A stretch of 64,000 nt of DNA from NCBI GenBank assembly GCA_907163375.1, contig CAJQUW010011539.1, positions 1 through 64,000 of the forward strand. The letters are read 5' to 3'. The position numbers were made by a program, and so were the translations under genes. Positions within the stretch are counted from its first letter, which is position 1. Every line of letters begins with the position of its first letter. The notes beneath the pieces are model-generated. The model was not told the origin of the DNA and did not search any database. It was given only the letters and a program-made list of their open reading frames with translations. This stretch comes from Prostheceraeus crozeri (Eukaryota > Platyhelminthes > Polycladida > Euryleptidae). Positions 1 through 13,496 of this stretch are shown here, piece by piece.

Positions 1-480
1 CGCAGTGGTTGCGGTGAATTCTGTGTGTGGGCGCAGTAGTTGCATTTAATTCTCTCTGCGGGCCTAATGTTTGCTGTAGTGAATTCTCACAGTTGTCGCA
101 GTGAATTCTCGCAGTAGTCGTTGGAATGAATGCTCACAGTTGTCGCAGTGAATTCTCGCAGTATCTGCAGATGCTGTAGTGAATTCTCGCAGCAGTTGCG
201 GTTGTCGCACTGGATAATCACAGTAGTCACAGCTATCGCAGTGAATTCTCTGTGGGCGCAGTGAACTCTCACAGTAGTCACAGCTGTCGCAGTGAATTCT
301 CTGTGGGCGCAGTGAACTCTCACAGTAGTCACAGCTGTCGCAGTGAATTCTGTCTGTGGGCGCAGTAGTTGCATTTAATTCTCTCTGTGGGCGTAGTGGT
401 TACAGTGAACTCTTCTTGTGGGCACAGTTGTTGCAGTGAATTTTCGCAACAATCATACTGGACGTAGTGACTGTAACTAA
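1..480. repeat. Degenerate tandem repeat (about 51-bp unit)
   Basis: Variants of GCAGTGAATTCTC, GTGGGCGCAGT and CACAGTAGTCACAGCTGTCGC recur through the whole stretch. The clearest part (about 233-350) repeats with a period of about 51 bp. The array is cut by the window start. The ORF that crosses it on the - strand is built from repeat units and is not treated as a gene. Confidence 0.75.
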
Positions 481-1527
481 GTCTACTGCCGAAAGCTTTC
501 GACGACTAGTGGGAGTCAGGTTTTGTACTGCAGAAATGCAGAATTACTCTATTGTTCGTCTTTCATGGCATTTGTTTTCGGATGAATGAACTCATTCTCA
601 GACCGCAGCTTTTTATGTTACCAAGATGGAAATGAGAATGTGTCAATCTTGCTTTGATTGCAGTGCATTATTTGATGAAATCTTTCTCTAAGTGCTTCCG
701 CTCTTCTTTACTTGTTTCCAAGCTTTGTCATCTCTGATTGCCTCATCTGACAAATTGGTTTGGGCCCTGAAATATAAGTTTCTTCAATTTTCTTCATCAC
801 TTGTACTAAGTGCATTCCTGAAAAACGTGGGAGAATGGCTATTCACTCCTCAAGAACGAGAAGTTTTCTGCCTGATGAAAGTCTATTTCCTATAAATCGA
901 CGTGAAGTTATTCAATACCAAACAAATGAATGCATGCGAGAGTTTGAACTTGAGGAAAATTTAGCATTGAAAATTGGAGGGCAGAATGTCGGCCTTGTTA
1001 GCAACCTCAAACTCATTGTCGGGCAATGAAGAATTTCCGCAGCGATCTGCAAAGATTGCTGACGTAGAGGTCGGGTAGTTGCCATCAGCCTCCAGTGAAA
1101 ATGGGGTCCTACTACTAATCCTCTGTTTTTGGAAATTTATGAGGCCTTTTGCAGTAAAATTGCGAATAGAAAAGTGCCTCCGTAGAATCATCCAAATGTA
1201 CAGTAGAACTTCTCTCTCGTCGAAATCATTTGCAGAGAATTAAATTGAGCTATAATTCTCCCTACGATTAGATTCTACTAAACGCATTCATTGGCTGGTA
1301 AGGAAGTTCTATTACTTGATTAGTTCATGTTCGATTTCATTGAGGTATGTGCATGCCACTGGCAGTAACCGAGAAGTTGCTAGAGATTTGGTGAGGTTGG
1401 ACGTACTCACTTAAGTCAGGCCGGGAAGGTATATGGACGTGCTATATTATATACCACACACGTTCTTTGGAAATGCATGGATGTATCCATGTTACCAGTT
1501 GCTGTGTTCTGCATTTTAATCGTTCGT
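481..1527. other. Non-coding stretch, nothing recognised
   Basis: Only short ORFs without recognisable domains are present (the longest are about 65-76 codons, on both strands). No RNA gene, transposon end or promoter could be supported. It is probably intronic or intergenic host DNA. Confidence 0.5.
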
Positions 1528-1760
1528 TCATGCCTCTAGGTCGTAGGCCGACCCGTGGGGACGCAGACCACAAGCTCCTGCCTCTGGCGTCCACGACCCT
1601 GCGCCTTCTCCATTGCTTGGTAGTGTCTGCCCCGTTAGCCGCTTGATGTTGTCGATGGGTGTCATTCGTGGTCTTCCTCGTTTCGCTTTGCCATCCATGT
1701 ACCCAAGCATGAGTGTTTTCTCCAGATTGTCACCTCTCGCGGCCCTTGCGTATTGTGCCG
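1528..1760 (-). pseudogene. Relic of a LINE reverse-transcriptase C-terminus
   Basis: The - strand reads LGYMDGKAKRGRPRMTPIDN and then IKRLTG. This resembles the C-terminal end of endonuclease-type LINE polyproteins, which often reads G(K/R)RxRGRPRxxxIDNIK. The match ends abruptly after a few dozen residues, and a second frame continues with residues typical of the same tail, so a frameshift is likely. No upstream reverse-transcriptase domain is visible, so this is a short decayed fragment. The family (RTE, CR1 or other) cannot be decided from so little sequence. Confidence 0.45.
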
Positions 1761-4710
1761 ACAGGCACGACAGCTGTCAGTCTACTATCCTGTACAAGGT
1801 GACTTAGTGTCTACATAGATCTTGTCTGGCACGATTGCGGATACCTCTTTCTGGCCATTGCATTGTTGAACATTATCCAGCTCATAATCTCAAAAGTCAG
1901 CCTCGTCGATAATCTGCCGGTCAGCGGTCTAACTTCGAGTCCCGTAGGACCCGATTGGAAAAGAACTACCGCATGAAAACTTCCTGCTTTGTAAACTATC
2001 ATTCAATTCTAAGATCTCTCAAATTTTCAGAGCGCATGTCCCATCCAATTCGCCTCTTACCTTCATCAATGGCGTTCGCGGCGGAGCATTGGTGAGGCAA
2101 GGCTCACAGGTAATATACAGAATGGCACTACCTCGATCGGTTCACTTTCAAACGAAGACAGCGTTATTCGTTCCCACCACCATTTTCCCTTGTTTTTCTT
2201 ACGTTCAGTACACCCCCTGTTCCTTTCGACTGCATCCTTTCTAACAACATCGTCTAACAATCAGTAACAAAGCTACCCTCTCTGATTTCAATTTCAATTG
2301 CTTACCAATGATACTTCGTTCATCAGCACTCCTACAGATTGATGATTTGGGTTGCAAAGACTCAATGACGACTGATTTACAAAGATTGCCTCATCATCGC
2401 ACCATCGTCTCGAAAAACGTGGGAGAAAGTAGAAGCGAATTTGTAGAGGCCTATTCAAAGATTAATGCCTGGCGAAAGACAGTCTCCTCCAGCGAATTCG
2501 CTTAATTACAGCTAACAGTGTAAATGGGAGGAATAGGTATCATTATTATCACATCAACGACATAACCCAAAACTGGTTATGCAGAGAAATCAACATTGTC
2601 GACGTCAGGGCGCGCCTGTGTCGATTAGGGAAAGGAGGAAGTACTCAAGGTGAATTATTGTGACGCATCCATGATCTGGATTGGACAGAGATCAAAGTCG
2701 GGCGAAACATTTATCAATGAATACGTGTGAGATGCCGAAAAGGAGACGAAACTGACGACTGACTGCTGATAGGTTATAGAAAGGTTCATCCGTACGACGT
2801 TCCACAATGCTTCTCTAGGCGATATCAGTGGAGAAATGAGCGACTCATTACTACATTCATCCGCATTTTATGATGATGGTTAATGTACTTGTCTACAGAT
2901 ATCGCTCAGGATGCTTTCTAAAGTTGGATTTCCAGAGAGTCGCGCAATTCGCATCCAAGCCATCTTGATAATGACTGAAGAGTCATGTACTGCGCACGGC
3001 TGGGAGTGATGCTGGCATACATTGACTTGAAGGAAAAAACGCGTCAGCCACGAGCTATCTCTTGATTGTTTCCGCACAGTAGTTGAAGATAAGTTTGTTT
3101 TATAATAACTGAATAACTGTCCGACCTCTATGCAATCCATTCATTTCTACTAACCACAACCTGTTTTAACTGAGACGATCAGTGCCAAAGAGGTGCTGAT
3201 CATTGATTTGTAGTCTCTCACTTGGCATGAATCACACCAACAATTCCGCTCAGAACTATCAGTTTGGTAACAATTATCTCCTTATTATTTTCTATCGAAT
3301 AGAAATTAATTTGAGTTCGCTGCCGTAACATAACTCTTACATTCTCTAACTATCGCAGTCGTCTAAGATTCGTCCAAGTGCTAACTTCCTTTCTCTCATA
3401 GTGTACAGAATCGTTTCTCTTTCCTCATCCGTGAAATGAAAATGTATCTATCCTTCACCTGCCTTCATCTCAAATTTCGAATGCAACGAAATTGGATGGA
3501 TAACAAAACCTTGATTTCACACAGAAGCTCTTCCCTTCTAATGACAGAAGTTACTAAATTCTCCCAAATCTATCAACTTTTTCGACTCACAAAATTGCTT
3601 TCCACTATAATCAACAGCCTATTTTGCTTCCACATTAAAGGTTTTAATTGCGGTGCGCTTGTTTATATTGCAATATCGGCTTAGAAACATAGGAACATAG
3701 AAATCTCGCTACCTCATTATCAAAACGCATTGCCTACCGCCAAAATTCTGACTGGCTCAGTGGCCTGTCTTATCAACATTTCCTCGGATGCTGCTAGATT
3801 TTATCTTTCAGCTTCAACTAAACTCAAGATTTCACCAAAGGATTTATTAAAGTCACTGATTTGAAGTTTCGTTGGAGAAGAAATTCAAGGATTCTTCCTA
3901 GGAATTTCATGTCTCTCAAACGATCTATGAAAAAAAGTTATTTTGCACCTCTTGATCATCTATGAACATGTCCTGTGTATTAGCCCTTCTAATACTGAAT
4001 TGGAATGATCATAAATGGGCTGAATTTCCTCCTCTCTCCAGTGTCAGCACAACGAAACACTGGAAATGTCATAGAAATCGTCCCAAATTTCAGGTCTTTA
4101 GGAGTAGTCCCACCAGAACATTTATGTCTCTTGACGGAACTTGATCTGAAATGCAATCGTCGGCAATCTCAATGGACCCAAAATGTAAATCGGTTAGGAC
4201 TCACAACGTCATGCGATTTCTTGTGATTTTCACGTCCGCAAGCGAATTGTGTGAGTTTGTATGATTTATTTATATCACTTCTGACAACAGTGTCAGACAT
4301 CACGGTGTTTTGTGTCCTCCGGGGCACAGTGTTAATTGCTCTCCTAGCGATCTTTTGTGCATGGAGTCCGAGGCCCAAGGTGTCATTGAAGTCGACAGAA
4401 GCATCCGACGAAAAGATCTCAAGCTCTTGATAAAGTCCGACTAGTCACTACCGTCTGAAACCCCAAGCTGGGAAAGTGACGAAAATACTTCATGTATTAC
4501 GGTTGCATGCATGAACATCATCAAAATAATCTTACAGACAATAAATTTTTCATTTACAGTCATGTAGACAAATAAGATAATTAAATTCCTCGCAAGCCTT
4601 CTGAAATTCGGGGTAATTCAACGTGTTAGTAAGGAAACCCCCACGTGAAACACACGCCCCCCCCGCCTGCGTTGAGAGTGTTTGTCCGTGTGACTTGGGC
4701 GGCCGACATG
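1761..4710. other. Non-coding stretch, nothing recognised
   Basis: Ordinary AT-rich sequence with scattered small ORFs (all under 90 codons) that show no domain, signal peptide or codon pattern I recognise. No tandem structure stands out. It could be intron of the Ig-domain gene further downstream, but no exon was found. Confidence 0.4.
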
Positions 4711-5450
4711 GTTGTGAACCGCCAGAGTAGCGGCGACTGTGGGCTGTTTTGGCTCTAGCGACTAAACCTGCTCCAATGGTAGATCTGATGACCAGATTCG
4801 GATTCAGCGTCAAATTCTGCATCCGTAGGGTGATTTCCAGCGCCATCGGAGAGAAAAAATTTTCACCATTTTTCGGAAAAAACGACAGAGTTAACGGCGA
4901 ATGTGGGCTGGTTTTGGGCAGTACAGCCAAAATGAAGCATCGGATGGGAAAACGGAGGCCAGATTCGGATTCAGCGTCAAATTCTGCATCATAGGGTGAT
5001 TTCCAGCTCAATCGGCGAGAAAAAATTTTCACCATTTTTCGGAAAAACGACAGAGTTAACGGCGAATGTGGGCTGGTTTTGGGCAGTACAGCCAAAACGA
5101 AGCATCGGATGGGGAAACGGAGGCCAGATTCGGATTCAGCGTCAAATTCTGCATCCGTAGGGTGATTTCCAGGGCCATCGGAGAGAAAAAATGTTTGGGA
5201 CGTCCCCCCACTCGGCAGCGTTGCTTCCAACTTTGGTTCTAGAGAACGTAGAAAGTCGTGCAATAGCTTGTTTGAAAGCTAAGAGTAAGACAAATTCACT
5301 GAAAGAAACAACTTGTTCATATCTGTCTTCGTTTAGATGTGAGACGCCATTTAAGATTTTGGAGATTGGCGAAAAACGACAGAGTTAACGGCGACTGTGG
5401 GATGTTTTGGGCTCTAGCGTCTAAACGGCTGCTCCAATGGTAGATCTGAG
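4711..5450. repeat. Direct repeats, about 166-bp unit
   Basis: The block from ACGACAGAGTTAACGGCGA through GCCAGATTCGGATTCAGCG to TTTTCACCATTTTTCGG recurs at a spacing of 166 bp (TTTCACCATTTTTC at 4861 and 5027). A partial unit precedes it at about 4711 and a diverged copy follows at about 5371 after a non-repeat spacer. The 237-codon - strand ORF across this region simply reads the repeat and is not credible as a gene. It may be a small satellite or part of an unrecognised transposon. Confidence 0.7.
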
Positions 5451-6024
5451 ACCAGATTTGGAATCAGCGTCAAATTCTACATCCGTATGGTGTTTTCCAT
5501 CTCAATCGGACCTCTAGAATCGGTGATAGAAGCGTTTAAAGTTTTTGGATGATGGATATTACGTCATTGCTGATCCTACAATATATAAGTGGGAAACGAC
5601 AGAGACTTGTCATTAAGACGAGAGATTTTCAACGTAAGTCGTCTCTCTGCGCTCAGATTGATAGCTTCGGACATTCAAATTCGGGTTTCTGTATGAAACT
5701 GACTTTAGAAAATTTCATTGCTGATATCAGCTAAGCCGTCAGACTTAAAGGATAGGCCAGAGATGGCCTTTGTTCAGGCAATAAAAGACTGTCCAAAACT
5801 TTGCTTCTACAAGTCCGTTTTGACTTGATTCAAAAAAGGTTCGGTCGCTTTTTGACCTGCCTTATGGTGATAGACTACTTATGAAATTTCATTTAAGTAG
5901 TGTTAAAAAGTTTGAAAAATTCAAAATGCATATTTTTGGAGGTTTTTAGGGTGTTTTCGGACCCTGCTGAAGTCAACTAAAGGATTATAATGATGTCTTT
6001 TTTTTTTTCTTGTTTTGTTTTGTT

Positions 6025-6063
<39 letters not shown>

Positions 6064-7170
6064 TTTGGTAGCAAGTCTTCTAATGTCTTACCATGATACA
6101 ACAGCTTTTCACTGAAAGCGAGCAAGGAACGGAGAGTTTTGCTGTAATGTTCCACTGACAGGGTGTTCCTTCGGGACGGGGATGATGCGTTGAGTGATAA
6201 AGTGTTGCATATATTTTTGTGTGTATATTTTAAACCGAAACGCTGGGACAAACTCATGTCTCATGTTGGGCATTGACCAGTTTCAACGTAGACCTTGAAC
6301 GCAGGTCGGTTGAGTCTTAGCTATCTTGTCATGGGTGGCTCTAAACATCTCCATTGCAAAACGCTGCTGAATCAACGGCTTGCTATCCCTCTAACGGCTT
6401 GCTATCAAGTGATCAAAGCATCGAACTTACCAACCTCATTTTCCAACTCTACAGTTTTCCTGTCTGGCTATCAAGACATGGAGGTGCAAGTCACGGAGGA
6501 TTTTAGGTGTTGTCATACTTCATGTGGTGGGCGTTCTTTCGAGACTGCGGTGAAGGTCCGTAACGTGAGTTTACTGCTTGGGACGTTGGCAATGGTAATC
6601 CTTGTGAAACCTCTCTGTCTCATGTTTCCAAGTGGTGCCTTTTCGTCCTACTTGTATCTGACCGCCAGGGCGACATTTGCTATTATGCCACAGGTTACCT
6701 CATAAATTTCCATTGCATTGTTCTCCCGATAGTTGGCCAACATGGGAGAATGAACCATTGCGTTCTGTTCGCCTTTCACCCGAGGCTAAATGATGAAGTG
6801 TTGGGCGGGAGGTCACCCTTGGCCACACGAAACATCATCACAGATTTCTCTCTTCGCTAGTGACAAGCATTGTGAATGTATCAGAAGCAACTTTATCATG
6901 TTGTACAAAAGATTTACTGCACACTGATTGAGGTGAAAGTTTGTTCATGGCGTTTTATGAAACAAAATGTCATAAAAATGTAAGCGATAGTGTGTCATAT
7001 AGTTCTTCCGGGACGCACGTGTCTGAGAAAGTAAGTTTGAGATCATCGAAATTTTGCGAAACACATGGTCATTGCAATGCATGCATATTAGTGTAGTCAA
7101 AAAGTTTTTACCGCAACACACGTTTGTGAAAGTAAAGTTTGATCATCGAAGTTTTATGACTGACCGAACT
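5451..7170. other. Non-coding stretch with a T-rich tract
   Basis: The only clear structure is a T-rich tract at 5998-6062. Read on the - strand it is an A-rich tract that could mark an old retroposed tail, but no body is recognisable next to it. The 136-codon + strand ORF at 6295-6705 has no recognisable domain and is not annotated as a gene. Confidence 0.4.
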
Positions 7171-7400
7171 CACCACAGCACTAGAAAGTTTTATCGAAAA
7201 GGTTTTACTCCACAGTGTAGATTGTCTTGTAACTTACTTTCACAGTGTTAGAAAGTTTATCGAAAAGGTTTTATTGCACAGTGTAGATTGTCTTGTAACT
7301 TACTTTCACAGTGTTAGAAAGTTTTATCGAAAAGGTTTTACTGCACAGTGTAGATTGTCTTGTAACTTACTTTCACAGTGTTAGAAAGTTTTATTGGAGA
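7171..7400. repeat. Tandem repeat, 66-67-bp unit, about 3.5 copies
   Basis: GTGTAGATTGTCTTGTAAC occurs at about 7215, 7281 and 7348, each followed by CTTTCACAGTGTTAGAAAG and a shared TTATCGAAAAGGTTTTA segment. A diverged partial copy appears near 7540-7570. The short + strand ORFs here reflect the repeat. Confidence 0.8.
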
Positions 7401-9097
7401 CAGTTGCCAAATGTTCCCTTATTAGAAAATTCAAACTTCATGACTGTTAGATTAGCTTTATCAGGTTTACTAAAAGCAGTTTTCTACTGCAGTAAGACTG
7501 AGAGTTTAGAATGTTATATGAAAACAGTGGTTCACCACAGCACTAGAAAGTTTTGCTGCACTGTGTAGATTGTTTCACAGTCTTAAAAGTTATTATGTAA
7601 GCGTTGAATGTTTTATAAACCAGGTAATCGTTTGTCACAACGTTGGAGTGTGTGAGAGTTAGTTCCCTTACATTGAATCGCGGTGGGTCGTAAATGTCCA
7701 TAATCCAAGGGTAGGCTCCTCTACGTATGGATTTAGGGTTCATATTATCACATGCATTAACCGTTCGTTGTATAGAATATGGTCTTATTAGCCACATGTT
7801 CGCTTAAACGTTAAACGCAACGTTGAACATATTTTGTAAGAAATCTTTGCCAGGCTGTTGTGAAACTTAGGAAACGTTGAAAAGTTTATGTGCAGTCACA
7901 CTCGTTAGCTACCAGCTTTACTTATGTGTTGTTTGCCTTTATCCAATTTCGAATGCGTGGTGTTAGACTGTTTTGTAAATAACGAAGCGTTGTTTGCACT
8001 CTGATGGACAGCATACAAGTATACCACATAACAAACAGGTGACGTAAAAAAGGGGGGGGGGGGGGGGGGTTTTTTTTCGAAATGATATGAGATAGGAAAT
8101 ATCAAAGCATGTGTGAGATACAAATCAGTCTGCTTGATGAAGTGAAACGCAAATGTGTCACAGCTAATATAAGGGAAATAAAAGGAGACTGTGTAGCGGA
8201 ACGTTTACCAATTCAGCTAGAAATGACATTTTTTGATCGTCAATGAGTGCGATGAGGCATGAGTAGTCAGGAGAGTGGTAACAAAACTGTAAGGAATTAT
8301 CTGACGGACGAAGAGTGGAACCGAAAAACATCTCGTGAGAGATGAGTGTCAGATGCTCCCAAACGTTCAAGTATTGCTTTGTTTTTTAAATAAATCTTAA
8401 GAACACATGTCACTACTTTTAGTATATTCCCTCGTGTTTGAGGGTTATTTAGGAAATATGATAGTGGCTAGCGTCAGCTGCTATGATTTATACTGAGCTG
8501 TCAAATGATTTAGATTTTCACATGATTGTGATGTCTACATTACAAAATAAGTGAAACAAGACTGATATAAAAATGAAACATATAGTCAGAAATTACAAAT
8601 ACTTTAGAAGGTCTTCAGTACTCTTATTGTCCTACAGCGATTCGCAGTATTACTGCTAGTCAAATTTCAGCTGTCGCAGTCTTTCTCGGCTGCGGCCAAT
8701 ACACCAAATACATAGTCCCATTCAATCTCGTTCCTGGGTTGAGACGAAGGCTATACCATCTCCGTATTTCATGAGAAGACTGATTTCGCTCCTCTAGGAC
8801 ACACATCCTCCTTGTTGTATAGTACGTACTTCCACTCACATAACATTAGATGTTGTGTCCACGGAGTGGAGAGTGCTGTTGGCGAATTCATGGATTCAAA
8901 TTGTATGCTATAAACTTGATTTCTTAGTGCTTAAGTACAAGTACGTAGACTCAAAGGAATAGCAATGAATGCCGAAGTATGAGAGAAACGGGGGACACAG
9001 AATTATTTTTCATTCTATATTTTGAGTAGTGAGAGTTGAGAATAAGTGAAGTCTATTTTGATAAACTATACAATTTTCTAACATTGAAGTTTACATT
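7401..9097. other. Non-coding stretch with a homopolymer triple tract
   Basis: No gene is recognised. At 8046-8077 there is an unusual run of A6, then G18, then T8. The long G run may be collapsed or expanded by sequencing, so its length should be treated as approximate. Confidence 0.4.
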
Positions 9098-12000
9098 GTC
9101 AGCAGCAGCAGCGGGTGATGGAGGTCGGAGAGGACATGAGATAGCCATGATAGCCATCCTCTGAGCATTGTCAGCAGCAGCAGCGGGTGATGGAGGTCGG
9201 AGAGGACATGAGATAGCCATGATAGCCATCCTCTGAGCATTGTCAGCAGCAGCAGCGGGTGATGGAGGTCGGAGAGGACATGAGATAGCTATGATAGCCA
9301 TCCTCTGAGCATTGTCAGCAGCAGCAGCGGGTGGTAGAGGTCGGAGAGGACATGAGATAGCCATGATAGCCATCCTCTGAGCATTGTCAGCAGCAGCAGC
9401 GGGTGATGGAGGTCGGAGAGGACATGAGATAGCCATGATAGCCATCCTCTGAGCATTGTCAGCAGCAGCAGCGGGTGATGGAGGTCGGAGAGGACATGAG
9501 ATAGCCATGATAGCCATCCTCTGAGCATTGTCCGCAGCAGCAGCGGGTGATGGAGGTCGTAGAGGACATGAGATAGCCATGATAGCCATCCTCTGAGCAT
9601 TGTCAGCGGCATCAGCGGGTGATGGAGGTCGGAGAGGACATGAGATAGCCATGATAGCCATCCTCTGAGCATTGTCAGCGGCATCAGCGGGTGATGGAGG
9701 TCGGAGAGGACATGAGATAGCCATGATAGCCATCCTCTGAGCATTGTCAGCAGCAGCAGCGGGTGATGGAGGTCGGAGAGGACATGAGATAGCCATGATA
9801 GCCATCCTCTGAGCATTGTCAGCGGCATCAGCGGGTGATGGAGGTCGGAGAGGACATGAGATAGCCATGATAGCCATCCTCTGAGCATTGTCAGCAGCAG
9901 CAGCGGGTGATGGAGGTCGGACAGGACATAAGATAGCCATGATAGCCATCCTCTGAGCATTGTCAGCAGCATCAGCGGGTGATGGAGGTCGGAGAGGACA
10001 TGAGATAGCTATGATAGCCATCCTCTGAGCATTGTCAGCAGCAGGAGCGGGTGATGGAGGTCGGAGAGGACATGAGATAGCTATGATAGCCATCCTCTGA
10101 GCATTGTCAGCGGCATCAGCGGGTGATGGAGGTCGGAGAGGACATGAGATAGCCATGATAGCCATCCTCTGAGCATTGTCAGCGGCATCAGCGGGTGATG
10201 GAGGTCGGAGAGGACATGAGATAGCTATGATAGCCATCCTCTGAGCATTGTCAGCAGCAGCGGGTGATGGAGGTCGGAGAGGGCATGAGATAGCCATGAT
10301 AGCCATCCTCTGAGCATTGTCAGCAGCAGCGGGTGATGGAGGTCGGAGAGGACATGAGATAGCTATGATAGCCATCCTCTGAGCATTGTCAGCAGCAGCA
10401 GCGGGTGATGGAGGTCGGAGAGGACATGAGATAGCCATGATAGCCATCCTCTGAGCATTGTCAGCGGCATCAGCGGGTGATGGAGGTCGGAGAGGACATG
10501 AGATAGCCATGATAGCCATCCTCTGAGCATTGTCAGCAGCAGCAGCGGGTGATGGAGGTCGGAGAGGACATGAGATAGCTATGATAGCCATCCTCTGAGC
10601 ATTGTCAGCGGCATCAGCGGGTGATGGAGGTCGGAGAGGACATGAGATAGCCATGATAGCCATCCTCTGAGCATTGTCAGCAGCAGCAGCGGGTGGTAGA
10701 GGTCGGAGAGGACATGAGATAGCTATGATAGCCATCCTCTGAGCATTGTCAGCAGCAGCAGCGGGTGATGGAGGTCGGAGAGGACATGAGATAGCCATGA
10801 TAGCCATCCTCTGAGCATTGTCAGCAGCAGCAGCGGGTGATGGAGGTCGGAGAGGACATGAGATAGCCATGATAGCCATCCTCTGAGCATTGTCAGCAGC
10901 AGCAGCGGGTGATGGAGGTCGGAGAGGACATGAGATAGCTATGATAGCCATCCTCTGAGCATTGTCAGCAGCAGCAGCGGGTGATGGAGGTCGGAGAGGA
11001 CATGAGATAGCCATGATAGCCATCCTCTGAGCATTGTCAGCGGCATCAGCGGGTGATGGAGGTCGGAGAGGACATGAGATAGCTATGATAGCCATCCTCT
11101 GAGCATTGTCAGCAGCAGCAGCGGGTGGTAGAGGTCGGAGAGGACATGAGATAGCCATGATAGCCATCCTCTGAGCATTGTCAGCGGCATCAGCGGGTGA
11201 TGGAGGTCGGAGAGGACATGAGATAGCCATGATAGCCATCCTCTGAGCATTGTCAGCAGCAGCAGCGGGTGATGGAGGTCGGAGAGGACATGAGATAGCC
11301 ATGATAGCCATCCTCTGAGCATTGTCAGCAGCAGCAGCGGGTGATGGAGGTCGGAGAGGACATGAGATAGCCATGATAGCCATCCTCTGAGCATTGTCAG
11401 CTGCAGCAGCGGGTGATGGAGGTCGGAGAGGACATGAGATAGCCATGATAGCCATCCTCTGAGCATTGTCAGCAGCATCAGCGGGTGATGGAGGTCGGAG
11501 AGGACATGAGATAGCCATGATAGCCATCCTCTGAGCATTGTCAGCGGCATCAGCGGGTGATGGAGGTCGGAGAGGACATGAGATAGCGATGATAGCCATC
11601 CTCTGAGCATTGTCAGCAGCAGCAGCGGGTGATGGAGGTCGGAGAGGACATGAGATAGCCATGATAGCCATCCTCTGAGCATTGTCAGCAGCAGCGGGTG
11701 ATGGAGGTCTGGAGGAGGACATGAGATAGCATGATAGCTTCTTGAGCATTGTCAGCGGCATCAGCGGGTGATGGAGGTCGGAGAGGACATGAGATAGCCA
11801 TAGATAGCATCCTATGAGCATTGTCAGCGGCATCAGGGGTGATGGAGGTCGGAGAGGACATGAGATGCCATGTGTCATCCTCTGCGAGCATTGTCTAGCA
11901 GCAGCAGCGGAGTGATGGAGGTCGGAGAGGACATGAGATATGCATGATAGCCATACTTGAGCTATTGTAGCAGCAGCAGCGAGCAGCGGGTGAAGGAGGT

Positions 12001-13166
12001 CGGAGAGGACATGAGATAGCCATGATAGCTTCCTCGAGCATTGTCAGCGGCATCGTCGGGCGTGATGGAGGTCGGACGAGGACAACTGAGATAGCATGAT
12101 AGCCATCCTCTGAGGCATTGAGTCAGCGGCATCAGCGGGTGATGGAGGTCGAGGAGTAACATGAGATAGCCATGGGATTAGTCCATGCCTCTGAGATTGT
12201 CAGTCGGCATCAGCGGTGATGGAGGAGTCTGAGGACATGTGATGGCCCATTGATTAGTCATCCTCAGAGCATTGTCAGCAGCAGCAGCGGGTGATGGAGG
12301 TTCGGAGAGGACATGAGATAGCCATGATAGCCATCCTCTGAGCATTGTCAGCAGCAGCAGCGGGTGATGGAGGTCGGAGAGGACATGAGATAGCCATGAT
12401 AGCCATCCTCTGAGCATTGTCAGCAGCAGCAGCGGGTGATGGAGGTCGGAGAGGACATGAGATAGCTATGATAGCCATCCTCTGAGCATTGTCAGCAGCA
12501 GGAGCGGGTGATGGAGGTCGGAGAGGACATGAGATAGCTATGATAGCCATCCTCTGAGCATTGTCAGCAGCTAGCAGCGGGTGATGGAGGTCGGAGAGGA
12601 CATGAGATAGCTATGTAGCCATCCTCCGAGCATTGTCTGCAGCAGCAGCGGGTGATGGAGGTCGGAGAGGACATGAGATAGCCATGATAGCCATCCTCTG
12701 AGCATTGTCAGCAGAAGCAGCGGGTGATGGAGGTCGAGAGGACATGAGATAGCCATGATAGCCATCCTCTGAGCATTGTCTGCAGCATCAGCGGGTGATG
12801 GAGGTCGGAGAGGACATGAGATAGCCATGATAGCCATCCTCTGAGCATTGTCAGCGGCATCCGCGGTGATGAAGGTCGGAGAGGGCATGAGATAGCCATG
12901 ATAGCCAACCTCTGAGCATTGTCAGCTGCATCAGCGGGTGATGGAGGTCGGAGAGGACATGGGATAGCTATGATAGCCATCCTCTGAGCATTGTCAGCAG
13001 CAGCGGGTGATGGAGGTCGGAGAGGACATGAGATAGCCATGATAGCCATCCTCTGAGCATTGTCAGCGGCATCAGCGGGTGATGGAGGTCGGAGAGGACA
13101 TGAGATAGCCATGATAGCCATCCTCTGAGCATTGTCAGCGGCATCAGCGGGTGATGGAGGTCGGAT
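9098..13166. repeat. 72-bp minisatellite, about 56 units
   Basis: The unit starts TCAGCAGCAGCAGCGGGTGA and ends CATCCTCTGAGCATTG, and is 72 bp, an exact multiple of three. This keeps long frames open on the - strand; the 941-codon ORF is a repeat read-through with a 24-residue period. Units vary at a few fixed places: AGCAGCAGC versus GGCATCAGC, GCCATG versus GCTATG, TGATGGAGG versus TGGTAGAGG. Units are near-identical at 9098-11690 and 12260-13166. Between them, at about 11690-12260, many units carry random single-base insertions and deletions. The array ends about 90 bp before the first Ig exon, so it most likely lies in an intron of that gene. Confidence 0.93.
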
Positions 13167-13254
13167 GTCTGTGTTGTCTGAAGAAGACATGAGAAAATCT
13201 TGTCGCAGTGAGCCTTGTGATTATTTGATGTTGACTTATTCTTTACCATTTCAG

Positions 13255-13429
13255 GCATCAGGAGAGCAGCCAATCCAGAAACGAGCTCATACAAATATTT
13301 GGAAGTTCCGAGATGGTGAAAAGTTTCTACAAATTCGAAATATGTCTCTTGATCTGCAAGGAAAATATGAGTGTCAAGTTTCCTCGAATTCTAATTTTCT
13401 TCGATATGCGACCAATGTGATCGTCTTGA
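13255..13429 (+). CDS. Ig-superfamily cell-adhesion protein, exon (partial gene)
   Basis: This is an exon-like segment preceded by a pyrimidine-rich TTACCATTTCAG acceptor and followed by a GTGAGT donor. In frame it encodes the second half of an immunoglobulin domain: the stretch LQIRNMSLDLQGKYECQV has the hallmark D-x-G-x-Y-x-C of the F strand, with a following G strand. The exon is 175 nt and ends in phase 1. That matches the exon at 35,568, which needs two bases to complete its first codon. The first half of the Ig domain must lie in an upstream exon that I did not find. Membrane receptors with serial Ig domains of the nephrin/echinoid type are the best analogy, but the exact family is not determined. 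The acceptor AG could also be one of two nearby alternatives. Confidence 0.72.
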
Positions 13430-13496
13430 GTGAGTTCATGCAGTCATTGTTCTTTCCCTATAGGCAGGGATTGCAGTGGTTAAAATTTGCGCTTTA

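Noticed and set aside
1..480. CRISPR-like spacing of repeats
   Set aside because: Units are degenerate and contiguous with no unique spacers, and the DNA is eukaryotic.
4550..5263. 237-codon - strand ORF with internal repeats
   Set aside because: It covers a 166-bp direct repeat in which each unit translates to the same peptide, and no domain is recognisable.
9053..11878. 941-codon - strand ORF with a 24-residue repeat
   Set aside because: It is a translation of the 72-bp minisatellite; two other frames are equally open and there is no unique coding sequence at either end.
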